A stretch of 64,000 bases of DNA from Pseudarthrobacter sp. ATCC 49987 (GTDB taxonomy: Bacteria > Actinomycetota > Actinomycetes > Actinomycetales > Micrococcaceae). Of the stretch, positions 43,885-51,672 are shown one piece after another. Both the position numbers and the translations under genes were made by a program. Within the stretch, counting starts at the first letter, position 1; each line of letters opens with the position of its first letter. The stretch covers positions 1,054,001 to 1,118,000 of the forward strand of contig NZ_JAABNS010000001.1 of NCBI RefSeq assembly GCF_009928425.1, read 5' to 3'. The notes below the pieces were generated by a model. That model was given only the letters and a program-made list of their open reading frames with translations. It was not told where the DNA came from and searched no databases.

Positions 43885-45339
43885 ATGGGTATCCGTACCG
43901 GACAGCAGTACCTGGACAAGCTCAACGACATGACGCCCCACGTGGTGATCGACGGTGAGGTCGTCAGTGACAAGATCGCCGAGCACCCCGCGTTCCGCAA
44001 TGTGGCACGTTCCTACGCGAAGCTCTTCGACATGCAGCACGACCCCAGGTACCAGGACGCACTGACGTACACCTCGCCCACCACCGGTGGCCTCGTCAAC
44101 GCCTCCTTCCTGGTGCCGAAGACCGTCGAGGACCTCGAGCGCCGCCGCCGTGCCATCTCCACGTGGGCCGAGTCCTCCAACGGCTTCTTGGGCCGCTCCG
44201 GCGACTACATGAACTCCTCGCTCACTGCCCTCAGCACGGCCGGCAAGTGGTTTTCCCAGGCGGATCCCAAGTTCGGCGAGAACATCCGCAACTACTACGA
44301 GTGGGCCCGCGAAAGCGACGTCCTGGCCACGCACACCCTGATCCCGCCGCAGGTCAACCGCTCGGTCTCCGGATCCGAACAGCTCGGGGGCCAGCTTTCG
44401 GCCCGGATTGTCGAGGAGCGCGAGGACGGCATTGTCATCCACGGCGCCCGCATGCTGGCCACCATCGCCCCGATCGCGGACGAGCTCCTGGTCTTCCCTT
44501 CCACGGTGCTTCGCGGCACTCCGGACGACGCGCCATACTCCTACGCGTTCGCCATCCCCAACGACGCTCCGGGCCTGCGCTACCTGTGCCGCACCTCGCT
44601 GTACAACGGCGGAAGCACCCATGACGAGCCGCTCGCCTCCCGCTATGAGGAAATGGACGCCGTCGCGATCTTCGACCACGTCTTCGTCCCCAGCGAGCGC
44701 ATCTTCATGCTGGGCAACCCGCAGCTGTGCAACGGCTTCTACTCCGAAACCGGCGCCGCCGCCCTGATGACGCACCAGGTGGTCACCCGCACGATCGCCA
44801 AGAGTGAGTTCTTCCTGGGCCTGGCGTCCGAACTCGCCGACTCGATCGGCATCGACGGTTTCCAGCACATCCAGGAGGACATTGCCGAACTGATTGTCGA
44901 CGTCGAAATCGGCAAGGCGCTGGTCCGGGCCTCCGAGGCGGACGCGCAGCTCAACGAGGCCGGCGTCATGCTGCCGAAGTGGTCCACACTGAATGCCGCC
45001 CGCAACTGGTATCCGAAGGTCGCCCAGCGCTTCCCGCAGATCATCCGCAAGTTCTCCGCTTCCGGGCTTATGGCCCTTCCCGGCGAAGCGGACGTCAACA
45101 GTGACGCCCGTGCCGACATCGAGATGTACCTGCAGGGCAAGTCGCTGACCGGTCCGGAGCGCGTCCGGCTCTTCAAACTGGCCTTCGACGCCTCTGTCTC
45201 CGGCTTCTCCGGCCGGCAGTCGCTCTACGAGTACTTCTTCTTCGGTGACCCGGTGAGGATGGCCGGCGCGATGGTGAACAGCTATGACCGCGGGCCCGTG
45301 CGGGCCCGGGTCCGGGAGTTCCTCAACCGCGTCGACTGA
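43885..45339 (+). CDS. FADH2-dependent aromatic monooxygenase, HpaB family
   Basis: A 484-residue oxygenase component of the HpaB/PvcC (acyl-CoA dehydrogenase fold) family. Features are MGIRTGQQYLDKLNDMTPHVVIDGEVV, YARESDVLATHTLIPPQVNRS-like and GARMLATIAPIADELLVFP, GAVALMTHQVVTRTIAKSEFFLGLA-like and LMALPGEADVNSDARADIEMYLQG. The best-known member hydroxylates 4-hydroxyphenylacetate to homoprotocatechuate; others act on phenols or chlorophenols. No ring-cleavage genes are in the window, so the substrate is not settled. GGAGAAG precedes the ATG. Confidence 0.9.
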   Translation: MGIRTGQQYLDKLNDMTPHVVIDGEVVSDKIAEHPAFRNVARSYAKLFDMQHDPRYQDALTYTSPTTGGLVNASFLVPKTVEDLERRRRAISTWAESSNGFLGRSGDYMNSSLTALSTAGKWFSQADPKFGENIRNYYEWARESDVLATHTLIPPQVNRSVSGSEQLGGQLSARIVEEREDGIVIHGARMLATIAPIADELLVFPSTVLRGTPDDAPYSYAFAIPNDAPGLRYLCRTSLYNGGSTHDEPLASRYEEMDAVAIFDHVFVPSERIFMLGNPQLCNGFYSETGAAALMTHQVVTRTIAKSEFFLGLASELADSIGIDGFQHIQEDIAELIVDVEIGKALVRASEADAQLNEAGVMLPKWSTLNAARNWYPKVAQRFPQIIRKFSASGLMALPGEADVNSDARADIEMYLQGKSLTGPERVRLFKLAFDASVSGFSGRQSLYEYFFFGDPVRMAGAMVNSYDRGPVRARVREFLNRVD

Positions 45340-45388
45340 CGGGCAACTCTGCCGTCATTTAGGGGCGGCGGGGAAGCTTTTTTCAAAG

Positions 45389-45406
45389 ATGTGTGACCTG
45401 GCACAT
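45389..45406. promoter_or_regulatory. CRP/GlxR-like palindrome upstream of the MHS transporter
   Basis: ATGTG and CACAT arms separated by 8 bp, the spacing of CRP/GlxR sites (TGTG N8 CACA). The inner bases do not follow the full consensus, so this is a candidate only. Confidence 0.4.
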
Positions 45407-45432
45407 ATTTCATAGTAAGATTCTGAATACTA

Positions 45433-45450
45433 ACTGACCGTTCGATCAGT
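45433..45450. promoter_or_regulatory. TetR-type imperfect palindrome upstream of the MHS transporter
   Basis: ACTGACCGTTCGATCAGT: the half-sites match at 7 of 9 positions. TetR regulators of aromatic catabolism use similar ACTGACCG half-sites. No TetR gene is in the window. Confidence 0.45.
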
Positions 45451-45524
45451 AAATCCAGAGGCATTCAGTTATTCTCTTCGCACCCACCCCGGGCAGCACC
45501 TCTGCCCCCAGCAACGGAGTTCCA

Positions 45525-46880
45525 ATGACCGCAACTTCACGTGTCGATTCAGAGGCGGGCCCCAGCAGCAAGCATGAGGAACGCAAAGTCCTCGCGGGCA
45601 CGCTGGTCGGGACCACCATCGAGTGGTACGACTTCTTCATCTTCGCCCAGCTGACAGCAACGCTGCTGTCGCCGCTGTTCCTGGCCCCGCTGAATGCCTC
45701 CAATCCGGGCCTGGCGCAGATCCTGTCCTTCGCCCTCATCGGCATCAGCTTCCTGTTCCGCCCGCTCGGTGCCATCGTCGCCGGCCACCTGGGTGACCGG
45801 CTCGGCCGCAAGGCCATGCTGGTCTTCACCCTCATCATGATGGGTGCCGCCACGGCGCTGATCGGCATGCTGCCGACCTACGCCCAGATCGGCTTCTGGG
45901 CTCCGGTCCTGCTGATCCTGCTCCGCGTCATCCAGGGCTTCTCCGCAGGCGGTGAATGGGGCGGCGCCGCCCTGATGGCTGTCGAGCACGCTCCCAAGAG
46001 CAAGCGCGGCCTGTTCGGCGCGTACCCGCAGATCGGTGTTCCGGTCGGCATGATCCTGGCCACCGGCCTGCTCTACTTCCTCAACACGTCCATGTCCAAG
46101 GAGGACTTCTCGTCCTGGGGCTGGCGTGTGCCGTTCCTGCTCTCCATCGTGCTGATCGTCGTCGGCTACCTGATCCGCCGCGCCGTGGCCGAGAGCCCGG
46201 TCTTCAAGGAACTGTCCGAGCGCAAGGAGGAGAGCAAAGCGCCCCTGGGCGAGCTCATCCGGAAGCACAAGAAGGCCGTCCTCTACTCGACGATGATCTT
46301 CATCGGCAACAACGCTGCCGGCTACCTCCTGATCGCGTTCTTCATCTCCTACGCCACCAAGTCCCTGAAGATGCCTGTCGCGCAGATCCTGCTGGCCACC
46401 ACGCTGGCTTCCTTCGGCTGGCTGATCTTCACCCTTGTCGGCGGCTGGCTCTCGGACAAGATCGGCCGCGTCAAGACCTTCCTGATCGGCTACGGCATTG
46501 TCTTCGCCTGGATGATCCCGATGTTCGCTCTGATCGACACCAAGAACATCGTGCTCTACGGCGTCGCACTGTTCGTCCTGACCATTGGCCTGGGCCTGTC
46601 CTACGGCCCGATGTCCGCGATGTACGCCGAGATGTTCCCGGCAAACGTGCGCTACTCGGGCATCTCGATCGGCTACGCCTTCGGCGCCATCCTGGGCGGT
46701 GCGTTCGCGGCCACCATCGCGGAGGCCCTGCTGCAGGGAACGGGGTGGACCGGTTCCATCGGTATCTACATCATGATCCTCTGTGTCATCTCCGCCGTCG
46801 GTGTCCTCCTCGCCGGGGAAACCAAGGGCCGCCCGCTCGGCGTCGTGCACCACACGCCGGCTGAAACGGCAAAGCACTAG
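45525..46880 (+). CDS. MHS family MFS transporter (organic or aromatic acid:H+ symporter)
   Basis: A 451-residue MFS permease of the metabolite:H+ symporter family (ShiA/ProP/KgtP type), with 12 membrane segments. Typical signatures are GTTIEWYDFFIFAQLTATL at segment 1, GHLGDRLGRKAMLVFTLIMMG, VIQGFSAGGEWGGAALMAVEHAP and YGPMSAMYAEMFPANVRYSG. Its position after the flavin monooxygenase pair suggests uptake of the aromatic acid used by that enzyme. It has its own upstream region with two operator-like palindromes and is followed by a strong terminator. Confidence 0.92.
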   Translation: MTATSRVDSEAGPSSKHEERKVLAGTLVGTTIEWYDFFIFAQLTATLLSPLFLAPLNASNPGLAQILSFALIGISFLFRPLGAIVAGHLGDRLGRKAMLVFTLIMMGAATALIGMLPTYAQIGFWAPVLLILLRVIQGFSAGGEWGGAALMAVEHAPKSKRGLFGAYPQIGVPVGMILATGLLYFLNTSMSKEDFSSWGWRVPFLLSIVLIVVGYLIRRAVAESPVFKELSERKEESKAPLGELIRKHKKAVLYSTMIFIGNNAAGYLLIAFFISYATKSLKMPVAQILLATTLASFGWLIFTLVGGWLSDKIGRVKTFLIGYGIVFAWMIPMFALIDTKNIVLYGVALFVLTIGLGLSYGPMSAMYAEMFPANVRYSGISIGYAFGAILGGAFAATIAEALLQGTGWTGSIGIYIMILCVISAVGVLLAGETKGRPLGVVHHTPAETAKH

Positions 46881-46897
46881 CAAGCAGCCTGACAGGA

Positions 46898-46935
46898 GGG
46901 GCACGGACCGCTTGGTCCGTGCCCCCCGCCTTTTA
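46898..46935 (+). terminator. Intrinsic terminator after the MHS transporter
   Basis: Perfect 12-bp stem (46898-46909 with 46914-46925), GCTT tetraloop, then CCGCCTTTT. Confidence 0.92.
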
Positions 46936-46948
46936 ACCAGCGCGCCGT

Positions 46949-47605
46949 TCAGGCGGGCCGGGCCGCCAGGTGCCGGACGACGTCGTCGTCCCGCACCTGG
47001 CGGAAGGTGCGGTAATAGCTGCCGACGGCGCGGAACTGGCCCGGGATGAACAGGCTGAAGACGGCGTCGGCGAGCCGCTCCATTTGCGTCTGTGCCTCCA
47101 GCGACGCGACGGGAACCCCGACGACGACTCTCGCCGCACCTGCCGCCCGGACGGCCTCGACGGCGGCGCGCATCGTCGCACCGGTGGCCATCCCATCATC
47201 GACGACGATGACCGTTTTGCCTCTCACGGGCAGCCGCGGCCCCGGGTAGGCTCCGGCGCGGCGCTGCAGTTCTGCCCGTTCGTTGCTTTCCACGACGTCC
47301 AGCGCGGACCTGCTGACACCGATGGTGAGGAGCCGGTCCACAAGGTCCAGATTCAGGACCCGCACCACCGCGCCGTTGGCCGGTGCCAGGGCGCCGAAGG
47401 CCGTTTCCTCGTGTCCGGGGACCCCCAGCTTGCAGACCGGGAGCACGTCCCAGGGCAGCCGGAGCGCTGTGGCGGCCTCGGCCGCAACCGGGACACCGCC
47501 GCGCGCGAGGCCCAGCACCACGGCGTCCGGGCGGCCGCGGAACTGGGGGAAGGCGGAGGCGAGAAGCCTGCCTGCCTGCCCGCGGCCCGTGTATTGCATG
47601 CCCAT
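46949..47605 (-). CDS. Phosphoribosyltransferase-domain protein
   Basis: A 218-residue protein of the group usually labelled phosphoribosyltransferase. The PRPP loop is VIVVDDGMATGATM, and the N-terminal half has VLGLARGGVPVAAEAATALRLPWDVLPVCKLGVPGHEETAFGALA, typical of the stand-alone PRTase subgroup found near dienelactone hydrolase or erythromycin-esterase domains in other bacteria. The real substrate is unknown. The ATG at 47605 has GGAGGTG eight bases before it, so a longer reading is rejected. Confidence 0.88.
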   Translation of the reverse strand: MGMQYTGRGQAGRLLASAFPQFRGRPDAVVLGLARGGVPVAAEAATALRLPWDVLPVCKLGVPGHEETAFGALAPANGAVVRVLNLDLVDRLLTIGVSRSALDVVESNERAELQRRAGAYPGPRLPVRGKTVIVVDDGMATGATMRAAVEAVRAAGAARVVVGVPVASLEAQTQMERLADAVFSLFIPGQFRAVGSYYRTFRQVRDDDVVRHLAARPA

Positions 47606-47803
47606 AAGACGCACCTCCGGTTCCGGCCCAGTTGCTGCGGCCAGCCTACGTCCGGCGGGGAAGCCACGCGAGGCCGGGGCCGGATTCCTCCAGCGGGCAG
47701 TCCTATCCATCCATCGAATGGAGATACGGCGGTAGGATGTCCAGTGGGGGTTCGGCCGTGGTGGCCTCACCGCTTTGTTGGCCCGAACTACGTGGGGGAA
47801 TCA

Positions 47804-48331
47804 ATGGCCGTACCAGTTGTCGGCGCCAATCTTCAGGCCCGGTTGTCTGCAGCCGTCTCCGTCACGTGCCTGGCAGCCTTACTCGCAGCCTGTGCACCCG
47901 CCACCGAAACCCGGCCCCCCACGCTGGATCTTGCCGCGGCCAAGGAGTCCACTCGCGCGCAGCAAGATGAGCTGGTGTCGGTGATCCCGTCGTCGGCTGT
48001 CGCGGCGACGAAGCAGACCGGGACCTCCCGTGCTCTTTTTGAGTGCGGGACCGGCGGCTACTACTGGCCTGGCACCCTGGATGTTGTCCTCAGCGGCGAC
48101 GCCGACGGCCGTGCGCTGCTGGAGCAGATCAAGGCTGACCGGTCCGCCAGAAGCGGCTGGACTGTCAAGGACAAGACGAGCGTCAACGGAGATCCGGAGC
48201 TGGTGATCGTCAGCCAGGACGGCTTCCGGCACTCGATCGAGTTCAACCCGGAGCGGAATGCGCTCAACGTCCTGTCCTCGTCCGCCTGCTTCGGTATGGC
48301 GGGAACCCCCGAACCGGGCGTCGACTATTAG
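47804..48331 (+). CDS. Lipoprotein of unknown function
   Basis: A 175-residue exported protein with signal sequence and lipobox LLAAC at about residue 30. The mature domain (about 145 residues) contains two cysteines (FECGTGGYYW and SSACFGMAG) that may form a disulfide. No family is recognised. GGGGGAA precedes the ATG. The stop codon overlaps that of the convergent hydrolase gene by four bases. Confidence 0.8.
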   Translation: MAVPVVGANLQARLSAAVSVTCLAALLAACAPATETRPPTLDLAAAKESTRAQQDELVSVIPSSAVAATKQTGTSRALFECGTGGYYWPGTLDVVLSGDADGRALLEQIKADRSARSGWTVKDKTSVNGDPELVIVSQDGFRHSIEFNPERNALNVLSSSACFGMAGTPEPGVDY

Positions 48332-49155
48332 ACGCCCAGGAAGCTGACGGCGCCCTGCTTGAAGGCGCGGCTGGTGATGGCGTTGGTGTGGTTCCGGCCC
48401 GGCAGGATGAGCTGCTCGACCATCGCCCCGGCCTTCGCGCCCAGGGCGGCGAGTTCCGGCATCGACGCGGCGCGCTCGTCCTTTTCCCCGGCCACGAGCA
48501 GCATCGGCATGTGCGGCACGGCCTCGGCGGGATCGAATGGCTCGCTTTTGATGGCCTCCACGAGGGACAGCAGCGAGAAAATGTTGTTGCTGGGCAGCAT
48601 CTGCGCCATCTTCAGCAGCCCCGCGGTGGACGCATCCGCGATCGGGGTGCCATCCGCAAGGTAGCGCTGCGCGGCGACCAGGTCGAAGTCGGCCAGCGGA
48701 TCGGCGACATTGGGGCCGCCCAGGACCAGCCGGTGCACCAGCTCATGCTGGGTGGCGCCGAACTCCCAGGCGAGCCGGGAGCCGAGCGAGTAGCCGATCA
48801 GGTCCAGCCCGCTGGACGGGTCGCCGTCACGCAGGGGGCGGACGCCGGCGTCGAACGCGATCTGCAGCAGATCGGCGCGGATCCTGCTGGGCGCGTAGGA
48901 GTCCATGTCCTCGGGGGCTCCGCTGCGGCCGTGGCCGGGCAGGTCCACCGTGATGACGCGGCGGCCGGCTTCCAGCAGCGCGGTCAGCCAGCCGGTGTCC
49001 TCCCAGTTGAGCTTGGAGGAGGAGGAGAAGCCGTGCAGCAGCAGCACCGGTCGCAGTCCGGCGTCGGATTCTGGCTCGTGCACCCCGATGTACAGCTGGG
49101 GGTCGGTGCCCTCGACGGTGTGGGAATGCTGTTCGCCGGTGTGTCTGCCGCTCAT
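48328..49155 (-). CDS. Alpha/beta-hydrolase, last gene of the 2-oxoacid dehydrogenase-like operon
   Basis: A 275-residue alpha/beta-hydrolase: HGFSSSSKLNW oxyanion loop, DLPGHGRSG after strand 4, nucleophile elbow GYSLGS (serine 123) and the late histidine in GRNHTNA. It starts 4 nt after the lipoyl-protein gene, so it is part of that operon. In acetoin dehydrogenase AcoC of pseudomonads a lipoyl domain is fused to just such a hydrolase domain; here the two parts are separate genes. It may therefore be the acyl-transfer partner of the complex, or an unrelated thioesterase. ATG 49173 is an alternative start inside the upstream gene. Confidence 0.82.
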   Translation of the reverse strand: MSGRHTGEQHSHTVEGTDPQLYIGVHEPESDAGLRPVLLLHGFSSSSKLNWEDTGWLTALLEAGRRVITVDLPGHGRSGAPEDMDSYAPSRIRADLLQIAFDAGVRPLRDGDPSSGLDLIGYSLGSRLAWEFGATQHELVHRLVLGGPNVADPLADFDLVAAQRYLADGTPIADASTAGLLKMAQMLPSNNIFSLLSLVEAIKSEPFDPAEAVPHMPMLLVAGEKDERAASMPELAALGAKAGAMVEQLILPGRNHTNAITSRAFKQGAVSFLGV

Positions 49156-49159
49156 GGTG

Positions 49160-49489
49160 TCAGTCCTCATCAAGTACGGCGCTCAGGCGGACCCGGCGCT
49201 TCGGTGCCTCTTCCTTCGGGACCGTGCCCACAATGCCGGCGGTGTTGTCCGGCACCTCGAACACAATCAGGGGCTCGCCGACATTGATCTTGTCGCCGGG
49301 CCCGCCGTGGATACGCACTACCTTACCTGCCTGCGGGCTCGGCAATTCAACGGCCGATTTGGTGGTTTCGACCGCGACGAGTGGCTGGTTGCGCTCCACC
49401 TGGTCGCCCGGGGAAACCAGCCATTCGAGCACGGTGGCCTCGATCAGGCCCTCGCCAAGATCCGGCAGCGGGAAGGAAATTTCAGCCAC
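49160..49489 (-). CDS. Stand-alone lipoyl-domain protein (E2-like, no catalytic domain)
   Basis: A 109-residue protein that is almost entirely one lipoyl domain: ISFPLPDLGEGLIEATVLEWLVSPGD then VAVETTKSAVELPSPQAGKVV, with lysine 44 of ETTKS as the lipoylation site. A normal E2 would continue with an E1/E3-binding domain and a catalytic domain with HxxxD; both are absent, and the frame ends cleanly. GTG 49489 overlaps the E1beta stop by 8 nt. It probably shuttles acyl groups from the E1 encoded upstream to an acceptor enzyme, perhaps the adjacent hydrolase. Confidence 0.85.
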   Translation of the reverse strand: MAEISFPLPDLGEGLIEATVLEWLVSPGDQVERNQPLVAVETTKSAVELPSPQAGKVVRIHGGPGDKINVGEPLIVFEVPDNTAGIVGTVPKEEAPKRRVRLSAVLDED

Positions 49490-50522
49490 GTTTGTACTCC
49501 AATACTCGCTGGATGCCGAAGAGGATCCGGTCAATGTTCGGGATGTATTCATCTTCGAGGTCGCCGGAGGGGTACGGGACGTCGAAGCCGGTCACACGCT
49601 CCACCGGCGCCTTGAGCGTGTCGAAGCAGCTTTGCGTGATCAGCTGCGCCACCTCGGCGCCCAGCCCGGAGGTCAGCGGTGCCTCATGGACGACGACGGC
49701 GCGGCGCGTCTTGCGGACGGAGGCGGCCAGCGCCGCGGTGTCGATCGGCTTGAGCCAACGCAGGTCCAGGACCTCGATCTCGATCCCGTCCTCGGCGGCG
49801 AGCTCGGCCACCTGGAGGCAGCGGGCCACCATGGCGCCCCACGCGACCAGCGTGAGGTGGCGTCCCGCGCGCATGACCTTGGCGCCGGTGGGGGAGCCGC
49901 CGTCCGCGTCGTGGCTGGCGGTGTCCACCTCGCCCTTTTGCCAGTAGCGGGACTTCGGCTCCATGAAGATCACCGGGTCCGGACGGGTGGCGGCGTACTT
50001 GAGCAGGTGGTAGGCCTCGTGCGGGTTCGACGGCGAGACCACCTTGAGCCCGGGTACATGCGCGAAGAGTGCCTCCAGGCTTTCGCCGTGGTGTTCGGGG
50101 GCCCGGATGCCGCCGAAGCTGGGCACGCGCAGCGTGATCGGCATCGGCAGGGTGCCGCGGCTCCGGTAGTTCATCCGCGCAATCTGGCAGACGATCTGGT
50201 TGATGGCCGGGTAGGCGAAGCCGTCGAACTGGACCTCCGGGATGGGGTGGAACCCCGCCATCGCCAGGCCCACGGACATGCCGAGAATGCCGGATTCCGC
50301 CAGCGGGGTGTCAAAGACGCGCTGTTCGCCGTGTTTGGCCTGCAGCCCGTCAGTGATCCGGAAGACGCCGCCGAGCCGGCCGCAGTCCTCGCCGAAGATC
50401 AGGGTCCTGGGGTTTTCCGCGAGGACCTCGTCGAGGGCCCGGTTCAGGGCCTGCTGCATGGACATCACGGTGGTGGAAGCGGGCGTGTGCACTTTCCCGC
50501 TTTCAAGGGTCGAGTTAGACAT
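49482..50522 (-). CDS. 2-oxoacid dehydrogenase E1 component, beta subunit
   Basis: A 346-residue transketolase-type beta subunit: MSMQQALNRALDEVLAENPRTLIFGEDCGRLGGVFRIT, DTPLAESGILGMSVGLAMAGFHPIPEVQFDGFAYPAINQI, and the C-terminal ERVTGFDVPYPSGDLEDEYIPNIDRI. With E1alpha it decarboxylates a 2-oxoacid (or cleaves acetoin) using thiamine diphosphate. The sequence most resembles branched-chain 2-oxoacid dehydrogenase E1beta. The ATG at 50522 overlaps the E1alpha end by 8 nt. Confidence 0.92.
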   Translation of the reverse strand: MSNSTLESGKVHTPASTTVMSMQQALNRALDEVLAENPRTLIFGEDCGRLGGVFRITDGLQAKHGEQRVFDTPLAESGILGMSVGLAMAGFHPIPEVQFDGFAYPAINQIVCQIARMNYRSRGTLPMPITLRVPSFGGIRAPEHHGESLEALFAHVPGLKVVSPSNPHEAYHLLKYAATRPDPVIFMEPKSRYWQKGEVDTASHDADGGSPTGAKVMRAGRHLTLVAWGAMVARCLQVAELAAEDGIEIEVLDLRWLKPIDTAALAASVRKTRRAVVVHEAPLTSGLGAEVAQLITQSCFDTLKAPVERVTGFDVPYPSGDLEDEYIPNIDRILFGIQRVLEYKRG

Positions 50523-51561
50523 GTTCGGACTCCTCGCGCCAGTTGGCGGCCTGGGCCTGCAGGGCAGGGGTGGTTTCCTGGAAGACCAGGTCAAACATTT
50601 CGGTTCCGGGGCGGGAGCCGAGCGCCTGGATGCCGGTGCGGATCTGCTCTTCCTCGGCCTTCGCCGCGGCCAGGGCCTCGGCGAAGAACGCCTCGTCGGC
50701 GATGCCGTCGGCGAGCAGCCGCTGCTTGAGCCGCTCCAGCGGGTCCATACCGGCGCCGTCGCGCTCCTCGTCGAGGGAGCGGTAGCGTCCCGGATCGTCG
50801 GAGGTCGAGTGCGGGCCGCGCCGGTAGGTCATGGCCTCGATGAGCACGGGGCCGTTGCCGGAGCGGGCGTGTGCGAAGGCACGCCGGGTTGCCTCGACGA
50901 CGGCGATGACGTCATCGCCGTCGATCTGCAGTGCCGGGATGCCGTAGCCGGCGGCGCGGGCGGCGACGGAGCCGCCGGCCACCTGGCGTTCGGTGGGGAC
51001 CGAGATGGCCCAGCCGTTGTTCTGGACGAAGAACACGACGGGGGCGTTCATCACGGCGGCGAAGTTCAGGGCCTCGTGGACGTCGCCCTGCGAGGACGCG
51101 CCGTCGCCGAAGTACGTCATGGCGACGCCGAGCTTGCCGTCGGCGGTGCCGGCCAGCGTCTGGCCGTGGGCCCAGCCCACAGCGTGCAGCACAGAACCCG
51201 CCACTACGGCCTGGATCGGGGCGAGCCGGGACTCCTGCGGGTCGTAGAGCCCGCCGTGCCAGGTGGCCTTGTGGGTGGACATGTACGCCACCATGTCCAC
51301 GCCCATGGTGCGGGCGACGCCCATTTCCCGGTAGGTGGGGAAAACGAAGTCCCGGGTGGTGTCCACGGCGTAGCCGCTGCCCACCTGGGCCGCTTCCTGG
51401 CCGAGCTCGGGAGCATAGCCGGGGATGATGCCCTGGCGCTGCCAGGCGATGGCCGAGGTATCCAGGTGGCGGACGGCCACCATCAGCGAATAGAGCTCGC
51501 GGAGCTGGGCGGGAGTGAGCGGTTCGGCGGCATCGCCGGAAGCCACGGGAAGTGTGTCCAT
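50515..51561 (-). CDS. 2-oxoacid dehydrogenase E1 component, alpha subunit
   Basis: A 348-residue ThDP-binding subunit. The ThDP motif runs GDGASSQGDVHEALNFAAVMNAPVVFFVQNN; other marks are LYSLMVAVRHLDTSAIAWQRQG, FVFPTYREMGVARTMGV and YRRGPHSTSDDPGRYRS (phosphorylation-loop region of the BCKDH group). It is the first gene of a four-gene operon with E1beta, the lipoyl protein and the hydrolase. The ATG is fixed by TAGGGT ending 7 nt before it. No E3 gene is in the window. Confidence 0.92.
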   Translation of the reverse strand: MDTLPVASGDAAEPLTPAQLRELYSLMVAVRHLDTSAIAWQRQGIIPGYAPELGQEAAQVGSGYAVDTTRDFVFPTYREMGVARTMGVDMVAYMSTHKATWHGGLYDPQESRLAPIQAVVAGSVLHAVGWAHGQTLAGTADGKLGVAMTYFGDGASSQGDVHEALNFAAVMNAPVVFFVQNNGWAISVPTERQVAGGSVAARAAGYGIPALQIDGDDVIAVVEATRRAFAHARSGNGPVLIEAMTYRRGPHSTSDDPGRYRSLDEERDGAGMDPLERLKQRLLADGIADEAFFAEALAAAKAEEEQIRTGIQALGSRPGTEMFDLVFQETTPALQAQAANWREESEHV

Positions 51562-51568
51562 GGTTGTG

Positions 51569-51574
51569 ACCCTA
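51569..51574 (-). promoter_or_regulatory. Leaderless -10 element of the E1alpha operon
   Basis: TAGGGT on the minus strand, 7 nt before ATG 51561. Confidence 0.65.
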
Positions 51575-51620
51575 GTCACCGGCCCGCCGCTGGGCAATCA
51601 GCCGCCGAAAAACTGACCAG

Positions 51621-51672
51621 ACTGCACAAGAATGCCAGTCGGATCGCCGTTTGGCCTTACAGCTTGTGCAGT
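51621..51672. promoter_or_regulatory. 10-bp inverted repeat between the permease and the E1alpha operon
   Basis: ACTGCACAAG (51621-51630) and CTTGTGCAGT (51663-51672) are perfect inverted copies 32 bp apart, around a weaker GCC/GGC pairing. It could be a permease terminator without a T-run or a split operator about 50-100 bp upstream of E1alpha. Confidence 0.4.

Noticed and set aside
45549..46904. 451-codon minus-strand frame opposite the MHS transporter
   Set aside because: Same length as the real gene and charged throughout, the mirror of membrane-coding sequence.
46949..47770. Longer phosphoribosyltransferase starting at 47770
   Set aside because: GGAGGTG is correctly placed for ATG 47605 and the extra residues are Arg/Pro-rich without similarity.
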